From Streptomyces chromofuscus (lineage in GTDB: Bacteria; Actinomycetota; Actinomycetes; Streptomycetales; Streptomycetaceae): 64,000 nucleotides of DNA. The notes below the pieces were generated by a model that was not told where the DNA came from, ran no database searches, and saw only the letters and a program-made list of their open reading frames with translations. The stretch's first letter is position 1. Each line of letters begins with the position of its first letter. Position numbers and translations under genes: made by a program. The stretch spans positions 2,046,001 to 2,110,000 of the forward strand of contig NZ_CP063374.1 in the NCBI RefSeq assembly GCF_015160875.1, written 5' to 3'. This document shows, piece by piece, positions 43,933 through 51,549 of this stretch.

Positions 43933-45360
43933 CTACGCCCTCTCCCCGATGTGGTGGACCCGCACCATGTTCGTCGTCCCCGGCATCCCCGGAGGCGAGC
44001 CCGCGGTGATGATCACGGTGTCGCCGGGCTCGCAGCGGCCGTACTGCGTCAGGTGTTCGTCGACCTGCGCCACCATCGCGTCCGTGGAGTTCACGTGGGG
44101 GCCGAGGAAGGTTTCCACGCCCCAGGTCAGGCTCAGCTGGGAGCGCGTCGCGGGCTCGGGGGTGAAGGCGAGGAGCGGGATCGGGGAGCGGTAGCGGGAC
44201 AGGCGGCGGGCCGTGTCGCCGGACTGGGTGAAGGCCACCAGGAACTTCGCGCCGAGGAAGTCGCCCATCTCCGCCGCCGCCCGGGCGACCGCGCCGCCCT
44301 GTGTGCGGGGCTTGTTGAGTTCGGTCAGGGGTGAGAGCCCCTTGGCGAGGAGGTCCTCCTCCGCCGCCTCGACGATCTTCGCCATCGTCCGGACCGTCTC
44401 GACCGCGTACGTGCCGACGCTGGTCTCGCCGGACAGCATCACCGCGTCGGTGCCGTCGATGACGGCGTTGGCGACGTCGCTGGCCTCGGCGCGCGTCGGC
44501 CGGGCGTTCTCGATCATCGAGTCGAGCATCTGCGTCGCCACGATCACCGGCTTGGCGTTGCGCTTGGCCAGCTTGACGGCGCGTTTCTGGACGATCGGGA
44601 CCTGTTCGAGCGGCATCTCCACGCCCAGGTCGCCGCGCGCCACCATGATGCCGTCGAAGGCCGCGACGATGTCCTCGATGGCGTCCACCGCCTGCGGCTT
44701 CTCCACCTTGGCGATCACCGGGAGGCGGCGTCCCTCCTCGTCCATGATCCGGTGGACGGGCTCGATGTCCCGGCCGCTGCGGACGAAGGAGAGGGCGATG
44801 ACGTCGAAGCCGGTGCGCAGGGCCCAACGCAGGTCGGCCTCGTCCTTCTCGGAGAGGGCGGGGACGGAGACCGCGACGCCAGGCAGGTTCAGGCCCTTGT
44901 TGTCGGAGACCATGCCGCCTTCGACGACGGTGGTGTGGACGCGAGGTCCGTCGACCTCGGTGACCTGCAGGCACACCTTGCCGTCGTCGACGAGGATGCG
45001 TTCGCCGGGGGTGACGTCGCCGGCGAGGCCGTGGTAGGTGGTGCCGCACGAGTGCCGGTCGCCCTTGGCGCCTTCTTCGGCGGTGATGGTGAAGGAGTCG
45101 CCGCGTTCAAGGAGTACAGGCCCTTCGGTGAAGCGGCCGAGCCGGATCTTCGGGCCCTGAAGGTCGGCGAGGAGCCCCACGCTGCGGCCGGTCTCGTCGG
45201 AGGCCTTGCGTACGCGCTGGTAGCGCTCCTCGTGCTCGGTGTAGCCGCCGTGGCTGAAGTTGAAGCGGGCTACGTCCATTCCGGCGTCGACCAGGTCCTT
45301 GATCTGGTCGTACGAGTCGGTGGCGGGGCCCAGAGTGCAGACGATCTTTGCTCGGCGCAT
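43933..45360 (-). CDS. pyk: Pyruvate kinase
   Basis: The 475-residue glycolytic enzyme converts phosphoenolpyruvate and ADP to pyruvate and ATP. Motifs are AKIVCTLGPAT, GMDVARFNFSHGGYTEH, LLADLQGPKIRLG, the active-site VIAKVEKPQAVDAIEDI, MVARGDLGVEMPLEQVPIVQK, VATQMLDSMIENARPTRAE and AVMLSGETSVGTYAVE. The C-terminal allosteric domain ends VRVHHIGERA. Length is standard. It is convergent with the LAGLIDADG gene, 16 bases apart. Confidence 0.97.
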   Translation of the reverse strand: MRRAKIVCTLGPATDSYDQIKDLVDAGMDVARFNFSHGGYTEHEERYQRVRKASDETGRSVGLLADLQGPKIRLGRFTEGPVLLERGDSFTITAEEGAKGDRHSCGTTYHGLAGDVTPGERILVDDGKVCLQVTEVDGPRVHTTVVEGGMVSDNKGLNLPGVAVSVPALSEKDEADLRWALRTGFDVIALSFVRSGRDIEPVHRIMDEEGRRLPVIAKVEKPQAVDAIEDIVAAFDGIMVARGDLGVEMPLEQVPIVQKRAVKLAKRNAKPVIVATQMLDSMIENARPTRAEASDVANAVIDGTDAVMLSGETSVGTYAVETVRTMAKIVEAAEEDLLAKGLSPLTELNKPRTQGGAVARAAAEMGDFLGAKFLVAFTQSGDTARRLSRYRSPIPLLAFTPEPATRSQLSLTWGVETFLGPHVNSTDAMVAQVDEHLTQYGRCEPGDTVIITAGSPPGMPGTTNMVRVHHIGERA

Positions 45361-45553
45361 GGGTCGAGCCTAGGCCTTACCGGTCGGTAGAGAATTGGTC
45401 GGGAATGACTACGCAACAACCGCTGCGTGAAGGGATGTTGTCAAGTGTTGAATTGTGCGGCGGGGTGCTCCGATGAGCATTCGAGCACCCCTTTCGCCTT
45501 GATGTCATGCATTCCCGCAGGTCGATTTCCCGATTCTCGTCAGAACTGGTCGG

Positions 45554-46273
45554 TCAGAGCCGGGGCGGCACCATCGTGAAGCGGGCGTTGACCTGGGCGT
45601 GGACGTGCTGCCGCTGGGGTTCGAGGTCGAGGGGGGCCGTGGCCGCGTCCTCGGCGGCGGCCGAGTAGGCCACGGAACGCATTCGGCCGCCGGCTGCCGT
45701 CGGATACGGGTGCGGGCCCTCGGCGCCGATGTCGGCGAGTTCCACCAGGGCCGAAAGCGTCGTGCCGAGTGCCTCGGCGTATTCCCGCGCGCGCTGCACC
45801 GCCTCATGGACGGCCTGCCGGCGGGCTTCGCGGTGGGCGGGCGAGTCGGGGCGCAGCGCCCACCAGGGGCCGTCGACTCGGGTGAGGTCGAGGTCGGCGA
45901 GGCGGGAGGTGAGTTCACCGAGGGCGGTGAAGTCGGTGAGTTCGGCGGTGAGGTGGACGATGCCGTGGTAGGTGCGGACGCGTTCGCCGCGGCCGTGTTT
46001 GGTGAGTTCCGGGGTGACGGTGAAGGCGCCGGTCTCGACGCGTTCGACGGCGTCGCCGTAGGACTTGACCAGGTCGAGGGCGGTGGTGTTGCGGCGGGTG
46101 AGGTCGTCGAGGGCGGAACGCCGGTCGCGGCCGCGGGCGGTGACGGTGACGCCGATGCGCGCGATCTCGGGGTCGACCTCGAGGTGCGCCTCACCGCGGA
46201 CGGCGATGCGGGGGGCGTCGGGGGTGCCGTAGGGGACGGCGGGTGGCTGGGATTCCTCGGTGGGTGCGGTCAT
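45554..46273 (-). CDS. SIMPL-domain (DUF541) protein
   Basis: The 239-residue protein fits the SIMPL/DUF541 family: RIAVRGEAHLEVDPEIARIGVTVTARGRDRRSALDDL at the N-terminus, AVERVETGAFTVTPEL in the middle, REARRQAVHEAVQRAREYAEALG and a C-terminal VHAQVNARFTM. Most relatives are exported, but here there is no signal peptide, so it is probably cytosolic. The ATG at 46273 is preceded only by GGGGCGC. Function is poorly defined. Confidence 0.83.
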   Translation of the reverse strand: MTAPTEESQPPAVPYGTPDAPRIAVRGEAHLEVDPEIARIGVTVTARGRDRRSALDDLTRRNTTALDLVKSYGDAVERVETGAFTVTPELTKHGRGERVRTYHGIVHLTAELTDFTALGELTSRLADLDLTRVDGPWWALRPDSPAHREARRQAVHEAVQRAREYAEALGTTLSALVELADIGAEGPHPYPTAAGGRMRSVAYSAAAEDAATAPLDLEPQRQHVHAQVNARFTMVPPRL

Positions 46274-46425
46274 GCGCCCCACTCTGGCACCGCCCGAGGG
46301 GGTTTGACCCGGGCCGGTCACCGGATCGCCATGTCGGGGACCTGTTGCTGACGGTCATGTCCGGGTCAGAATCTACGCGCGTTGTTCTTGTTCCGGGTGA
46401 CCGGGTCGACCGAGGGGTGCCGCAG

Positions 46426-48258
46426 ATGCCGTTGAACCGCCGGAAGTTCCTGACGAAGTCCGCCGTGACCGGGGCGGGGGTGGCGATCGCCGGCACGGCG
46501 GGGGCACCGGCGGAGGCGGCGCAGGCTCAGGCTCATCAGGCACAGGCTCATCAGGCGCAGGCTCACCACAAGCGTCCCCGGCGGTACTCCCTCACCGTGA
46601 TGGGCACCACCGACCTGCACGGACACGTCTTCAACTGGGACTACTTCAAGGACGCGGAGTACTCCGACGCCAAGGGCAACGTCCAGGGCCTGGCCCGGAT
46701 CTCGACGCTGGTGAACCAGGTGCGCGAGGAGAAGGGCCGTCGCAACACGCTGCTGCTGGACGCGGGCGACACGATCCAGGGCACGCCGCTGACGTACTAC
46801 TACGCGAAGGTCGACCCGATCACCGCCGAGGGCGGCCCGGTGCACCCGATGGCGCAGGCGATGAACGCCATCGGGTACGACGCGGTGGCGCTCGGCAACC
46901 ACGAGTTCAACTACGGCATCGAGACGCTGCGCAGGTTCGAGGAGCAGTGCCGCTTCCCGCTGCTGGGCGCCAACGCCGTCGACGCCAAGACGCTGCGGCC
47001 GGCCTTCCCGCCGTACTTCATGAAGACGTTCCGGGTGCCCGGCGCCCCGCCGGTGAAGGTCGCCGTGCTGGGGCTGACGAACCCGGGCATCGCGATCTGG
47101 GACAAGGCGTACGTGCAGGGCAGGCTGGTCTTCCCGGGTCTGGTGGAGCAGGCGGCGAAGTGGGTGCCGAAGCTGCGGTCGATGGGCGCGGACGTGGTCG
47201 TGGTCTCCGCGCACAGCGGCTCCTCGGGCACGTCGTCGTACGGCGACCAGTTGCCGCACGTCGAGAATGCCGCCGCCGACGTGGCCCGGCAGGTGCCGGG
47301 CATCGACGCGATCCTGGTCGGTCACGCGCATGTGGAGATCGAGGAACTGCTGGTCACGAACGAGCGGACGGGCCGGACGGTCGTGCTGTCCGAACCGCTG
47401 TGCTACGCCGAACGGCTGACGCTGTTCGACTTCGAGCTGGTCCTCGACAGAGGGCGCTGGCAGGTCGAGTCGGTCAGGGCGTCGCTGCGGAACTCGAACA
47501 CGGTCGAGGACGACCCGGCCATCACCAAGCTGCTGGCGGACGAGCACGCGAAGGTCGTGGAGTACGTCAACCAGGTCGTCGGCACCGCGACCGAGACCCT
47601 GACGACGGTCGAGGCCCGCTACACGGACGCCCCGATCATCGACCTGATCACCAAGGTGCAGGAGGACGTGGTCAGGGCGGCCCTGGCGGGTACGGAGCAC
47701 GCGTCGCTGCCGGTGCTCGCGCAGGCGTCGCCGTTCTCGCGGACGAGCGAGATCCCGGCGGGCGAGGTGACGATCCGGGACCTGTCGAGCCTGTACGTGT
47801 ACGACAACACGCTGGTCGCCAAGCTGATGACGGGCGCGCAGGTGCGGGCGTACCTGGAGTACTCGGCGGAGTACTTCGTGCAGACGGCGGCCGGCGCGCC
47901 GGTCGACGTGGAGAAGCTGACCAATGCGGGCGGCCGCCCGGACTACAACTACGACTACGTGTCGGGGCTGTCGTACGAGATCGACATCGCCCGGCCGGCC
48001 GGGTCGCGGATCAGGAACCTGTCGTTCGGCGGTGCCCCGCTGGACGACGCCCAGCGGTTCGTGCTGGCGGTGAACAACTACCGCGCCAACGGCGGCGGCG
48101 CGTTCCCGCATGTGGCGTCGGCGCAGGAGCTGTGGTCGGAGTCGACGGAGATTCGCACGCGGATCGCGGAGTGGGTGACCGCGAAGGGTGTGCTGGATCC
48201 GAAGGACTTCGCGTCGGTGGACTGGAGGCTCACGCGGGACGGCACGCCGGTGTTCTAG
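46426..48258 (+). CDS. Tat-exported bifunctional metallophosphatase/5'-nucleotidase
   Basis: The 610-residue protein has a twin-arginine signal (LNRRKFLTKSAVTGAGVAIAG) and a short repeat AQAHQAQAHQAQAH (residues ~34-48). The metallophosphatase domain follows, with metal ligands in GTTDLHGHVFNWDY, LLLDAGDTIQGTPL, ALGNHEFNYG, VSAHSGSSG and VGHAHVE. The C-terminal 5'-nucleotidase domain starts about residue 400 (VARASPFSRTSEI-like, VYDNTLVAKLMTGAQVRAYLEYSAEYF, NYDYVSGLSYEID, NNYRANGGGAF). It should release phosphate from nucleotides outside the cell. The stop codon TAG is part of the CTAG end of the palindromic element that follows. Confidence 0.93.
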   Translation: MPLNRRKFLTKSAVTGAGVAIAGTAGAPAEAAQAQAHQAQAHQAQAHHKRPRRYSLTVMGTTDLHGHVFNWDYFKDAEYSDAKGNVQGLARISTLVNQVREEKGRRNTLLLDAGDTIQGTPLTYYYAKVDPITAEGGPVHPMAQAMNAIGYDAVALGNHEFNYGIETLRRFEEQCRFPLLGANAVDAKTLRPAFPPYFMKTFRVPGAPPVKVAVLGLTNPGIAIWDKAYVQGRLVFPGLVEQAAKWVPKLRSMGADVVVVSAHSGSSGTSSYGDQLPHVENAAADVARQVPGIDAILVGHAHVEIEELLVTNERTGRTVVLSEPLCYAERLTLFDFELVLDRGRWQVESVRASLRNSNTVEDDPAITKLLADEHAKVVEYVNQVVGTATETLTTVEARYTDAPIIDLITKVQEDVVRAALAGTEHASLPVLAQASPFSRTSEIPAGEVTIRDLSSLYVYDNTLVAKLMTGAQVRAYLEYSAEYFVQTAAGAPVDVEKLTNAGGRPDYNYDYVSGLSYEIDIARPAGSRIRNLSFGGAPLDDAQRFVLAVNNYRANGGGAFPHVASAQELWSESTEIRTRIAEWVTAKGVLDPKDFASVDWRLTRDGTPVF

Positions 48259-48447
48259 TGCCGCGGCAGGCAACGTGTGCCCGGCAAGGAGCGGCGTCCG
48301 GGGCGTGCTTCGGGGTCCCCCGGCCGGAGGCTGGGGGAGTGCCGACCGGAAGCCCTCGTCATGGACGCACTTGGGCTTCCGACCGGTGCGGCGAGAGGGC
48401 GTGCCGGGCGTCGCGACGGGGTGAACGTTGCCTGTCGCGGCACCTAG
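48255..48447. mobile_element. Palindromic MITE-like element, copy 1 (193 bp)
   Basis: The element begins CTAGTGCCGCGGCAGGCAACGT and ends with the near-complement ACGTTGCCTGTCGCGGCACCTAG, so about 20 bp of terminal inverted repeat are bounded by CTAG. The centre contains a second inverted repeat (GACCGGAAGCCC / GGGCTTCCGACCGG) with an apical CGTC-ATG-GACG helix. A closely similar copy lies at 56763. It contains no open frame. It fills the gap between two convergent genes and supplies the TAG stop codon of the 5'-nucleotidase. Confidence 0.82.
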
Positions 48448-48462
48448 TCCCTGCGGGTCGGC

Positions 48463-49938
48463 TCAGGTCCCGTCCCGCAGGGGGGTGAGCGCCCCGGGGT
48501 GCCGGGCGGGCGGGACCGGGGAGCGCTGCTGGTCGAGGCCGAAGGTGGTGAACGCGGTGCGGTGCGGCAGCGGGTACGGCTCCTTGCCGGTCAGCGCGTT
48601 GAGGATGGTGGCGCCGCGCCAGGCCGCCAGGCCGAGGTCGGGGGTGCCGACGCCGTGGGTGTGCGGCGAGGTGTTCTGCACGAAGACCGCTCCGGTGACC
48701 GAGGGGTCCAGGACCAGGCGGTACTCCTCGTCGACGCGTGGGCGTTCGCGGCTGTCGCGGCGCAGGTAGGGATCGAGGCCGGCGAGGAGGCGGGTGAGGG
48801 GGCGCTCGCGGTAGCCGGTGGCGAGGACGACGGCGTCGGTGGTGAGGCGTGAGCGGGTGCCCTGCTCGACGTGTTCCAGGTGGAGTTCGATCTGGGTGGT
48901 GGCGATGCGGCCGGCGGTGCGGACGCGGACGCCGGGGGTGAGGACGGCGTCGGGCCAGCCGCCGCCGAGGTTGCGCCGGTAGAGCTCGTCGTGGATGGCG
49001 GCGATGGTGCCCGCGTCGATGCCCTTGTGGAGCTGCCACTGGGAGGTGACGAGCTGCTCGCGGACCGGTTCGGGCAGGGCGTGGAAGTAGCGGGTGTAGT
49101 CGGGGGTGAAGTGCTCCAGGCCGAGCTTGGAGTACTCCATGGGGGCGAAGGCCTCGCTGCGGCCGATCCAGTGGAGCTTCTCGCGGCCGGGCGGGCGGTG
49201 GCGCAGCAGGTCGAGGAAGACCTCGGCGCCTGATTGTCCGGAGCCGACGACGGTGATGTGTTCGGCGGCGAGAAGGGTGGCGCGCTGGTCGAGGTAGTCG
49301 GCGGCGTGGATCACGGGGACGCCGGGTGTGTCGACGAGGGGGCGGAGCGGCTCGGGGACGTGGGGCTCGGTGCCGATGCCGAGGGCGATGTTCCTCGTGT
49401 ACGTCCGGCCGAGGGACTCGGCTTGTCCGTTGGCGTCCAGCTGGGTGAAGTCGACTTCGAAGACGTCGCGTTCGGGGTTCCAGCGGACGCCGTCGACCTG
49501 GTGGCGATAGCGCAGGCCGGGGAGGTTGTCGGCCACCCAGCGGCAGTAGGCGTCGTACTCGGTGCGCCGGATGTGGAAGCGCTCGGCGAAGTAGAACGGG
49601 AAGAGCCGCTCGCGGTTCTTGAGGTAGTTGAGGAAGGACCAGGGGCTGGCGGGGTCGACGAGGGTCACCAGGTCGGCGAGGAACGGCACCTGGACGGTGG
49701 CGTCCTCGATGAGCAGGCCGGCGTGCCAGTCGAAGGCGGGCCGCTGTTCGTAGAAGACGGCGTCGAGCTCGGCGAGGGGGTGGGCGAGTGCGGCGAGGGA
49801 GAGGTTGAACGGGCCGATGCCGATGCCGACCAGGTCGCGGGTGGCCTGCGGTTCGTGGGGGGCCGGGTGGGGGGTGGCGGCCGGGTTCGCGTGCGCGGTG
49901 GCCGGTGGCGTGGTCGGCGGGTTCGTCGGGCGGGTCAT
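48463..49938 (-). CDS. Lysine/ornithine N-monooxygenase family protein
   Basis: The 491-residue flavoenzyme hydroxylates the side-chain amine of lysine, ornithine or a diamine such as cadaverine, using NADPH and O2. It has a Pro/Ala-rich N-terminus (1-32), the FAD-binding GIGIGPFNLSLAAL at 38-50, NADPH-binding VVGSGQSGAEV at 230-240, and the ATGYRERPL motif near 395. WSFLNYLKNRERLFPFYFAER is the typical substrate-side region. It overlaps the decarboxylase gene by four bases (ATGA). It resembles desferrioxamine DesB, but no acyltransferase or NIS synthetase gene is near, so I do not give it that symbol. Confidence 0.9.
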   Translation of the reverse strand: MTRPTNPPTTPPATAHANPAATPHPAPHEPQATRDLVGIGIGPFNLSLAALAHPLAELDAVFYEQRPAFDWHAGLLIEDATVQVPFLADLVTLVDPASPWSFLNYLKNRERLFPFYFAERFHIRRTEYDAYCRWVADNLPGLRYRHQVDGVRWNPERDVFEVDFTQLDANGQAESLGRTYTRNIALGIGTEPHVPEPLRPLVDTPGVPVIHAADYLDQRATLLAAEHITVVGSGQSGAEVFLDLLRHRPPGREKLHWIGRSEAFAPMEYSKLGLEHFTPDYTRYFHALPEPVREQLVTSQWQLHKGIDAGTIAAIHDELYRRNLGGGWPDAVLTPGVRVRTAGRIATTQIELHLEHVEQGTRSRLTTDAVVLATGYRERPLTRLLAGLDPYLRRDSRERPRVDEEYRLVLDPSVTGAVFVQNTSPHTHGVGTPDLGLAAWRGATILNALTGKEPYPLPHRTAFTTFGLDQQRSPVPPARHPGALTPLRDGT

Positions 49939-51293
49939 CGGGGGGTGTGTCCTTCCACCAGTTTCAGGAGGGTGGCCAGGTCGTCCGGCCGGGTGTGGGG
50001 GGTGAGGAGGGTGGTCTTGAGCCAGAGCCGGCCGCCGAGCCGGGCGCGGCCGAGGACCGCGCGGCCGTCGCGCAGCAGTGCCCGGCGTACGGCGGCGACG
50101 GTGTCGTCCGTGGCCCCGGCCGGGCGGAACAGGACCGTGCTGATGGTGGGTCGGTCGTACAGGTCGAAGCCCGGGTGCGCGGCGATCAGCCGGGCCAGCT
50201 CGTCGGCGCGTTCGCACACCTGGTCGACGAGTGCTCCGAGGCCGCTGCGGCCGAGGCTCCGCAACGTGACGGCGATCTTGAGGATGTCCGGGCGGCGGGT
50301 CGTGTGCAGGGAGCGGCCGAGCAGGTCGGGGAGGCCTGCCTCGGTGTCGTCGTCGGCGTTGAGGTAGTCGGCGCGCTGGTGCAGGGCGGCGAGGTCGTGG
50401 GCGTCGCGGACGGTGAGCAGACCGGCGGCGACGGGCTGCCAGCCGAGTTTGTGCAGGTCGAGGGTGACGGTGTCGGCGGCGTCGAGCCCGGTGAGCCGGT
50501 GGCGGTGCCGCGCGCTGAACAGCAGCCCGCCCCCGTAGGCGGCGTCGATGTGCAGCCGGGCGCCGTGTGCGCGGCACAGGGCGGCGATCTCGGGCAGCGG
50601 GTCGATGAGCCCGGCGTCGGTGGTGCCGGCGGTGGCGGCGACGAGCAGGGGGCCGGGAAGGTCGCCCAGTGCCGTGCGAAGGGTGGCCGGGTCGAGGGTG
50701 CCGGCCGGGGCGGGGACGGTGACGGGTTCGGGCAGGCCGAGCAGCCAGGCGGCGCGGGTGAGCGAGTGGTGGGCGCCGGCGGCGGTGATCAGCCGGACGC
50801 CTGCGCCGTGTGCCTCGCGGGCGAGCAGCAGGGCGAGGTGGTTGGACTCGGTGCCGCCGGTGGTGACGAGGCAGTCGGCGGCGCCGGCCGCCTCGGCGAG
50901 GGCGCGGGTGACGAGGGTTTCCAGCGCGGAGGCGGCCGGGGCCTGGTCCCAGGAGTCGAGGGAGGGGTTGAGGACGGTGGCGGCGAGGTCGGCCGCGGCG
51001 GCGAGGGCGAGGGGCGGGCCGTGCAGATGGCCGGCGCACAGCGGGTCGGCCGGGTCGGCGGCGCCCTCGGCGAGCGCGTGGACGAGGGTCCGCAGGGCGT
51101 CCGGGTCGCCTTCGTCGGGCAGTGCGTCGCCCAGCGCGTGACGCATGCGGGCGGTGACCGCCTGCGGGCCGCCGGCCGGGAGCGGGCCGCCGCGGGCCCG
51201 GCCGCCGGCGTCCAGCGCGTCGAGGACGGTGTCGAGCAGCGGCCGCAGGGCGCCGGGGCCGTCGGGGCCTGAGGCGAGGGGCGGCGTGGGCAT
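49935..51293 (-). CDS. PLP-dependent group II decarboxylase (DesA-like)
   Basis: The 452-residue enzyme is a pyridoxal-phosphate decarboxylase of the lysine/ornithine/diaminobutyrate type. Residues seen are the cofactor-stacking His in GAHHSLTRA (175-176), Asp250 in LHIDAAYGG, and the Schiff-base Lys282 in TLDLHKLGWQP. TTGGTESNHLALLLARE is the phosphate-binding region. With the downstream N-monooxygenase it would turn lysine into cadaverine and then N-hydroxycadaverine (inference). It is more Ala/Gly-rich and shorter than the DesA sequences I remember. There is no DmdR-type iron box in the 250 bases upstream. Confidence 0.85.
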   Translation of the reverse strand: MPTPPLASGPDGPGALRPLLDTVLDALDAGGRARGGPLPAGGPQAVTARMRHALGDALPDEGDPDALRTLVHALAEGAADPADPLCAGHLHGPPLALAAAADLAATVLNPSLDSWDQAPAASALETLVTRALAEAAGAADCLVTTGGTESNHLALLLAREAHGAGVRLITAAGAHHSLTRAAWLLGLPEPVTVPAPAGTLDPATLRTALGDLPGPLLVAATAGTTDAGLIDPLPEIAALCRAHGARLHIDAAYGGGLLFSARHRHRLTGLDAADTVTLDLHKLGWQPVAAGLLTVRDAHDLAALHQRADYLNADDDTEAGLPDLLGRSLHTTRRPDILKIAVTLRSLGRSGLGALVDQVCERADELARLIAAHPGFDLYDRPTISTVLFRPAGATDDTVAAVRRALLRDGRAVLGRARLGGRLWLKTTLLTPHTRPDDLATLLKLVEGHTPR

Positions 51294-51420
51294 GTTCCCA
51301 GCTTGTACGCGGTTGGGGCGACGCGCCCGAAACGTGCGGGCAGAACGACCCGAAGGGGGTAACCGTCCGCGCGTTCACCCCGTGCCTTGCGGGGTACGGG
51401 CGTCGCTGAGGGCTGCCGCC

Positions 51421-51526
51421 CCAGGCCGCCGCCCCAGGCCGCTGCCCCAGGCCGCTGCCCCATGCCGCCGCCCTCAGGCCGCCGCCCCATGCCGCCGCCC
51501 CAGGCCGCCGCCCCCAGGCCGCTACC
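51421..51526. repeat. 13-bp tandem repeat, eight imperfect copies
   Basis: The unit CCAGGCCGCYGCC recurs eight times with single changes (two copies are 14 bp, two have CAT for CAG). It lies in the 256-bp gap between pepN and the decarboxylase gene, upstream of the latter. It would be transcribed if the decarboxylase promoter is far upstream, but it encodes nothing obvious. Confidence 0.88.
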
Positions 51527-51549
51527 TCGGCCCCGGACGGGCCTCGTCC

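Noticed and set aside
45361..45553. Promoter of pyruvate kinase from a TTGACA-like box
   Set aside because: A TTGACA-like hexamer is present on the minus strand near 45440, but no acceptable -10 lies at 16-18 bases; nothing firm can be called in this gap.
48463..51293. Desferrioxamine (desABCD) biosynthesis cluster
   Set aside because: Only decarboxylase and N-monooxygenase genes are present; no acyltransferase, NIS synthetase or iron box is seen, so the full pathway is not claimed here.
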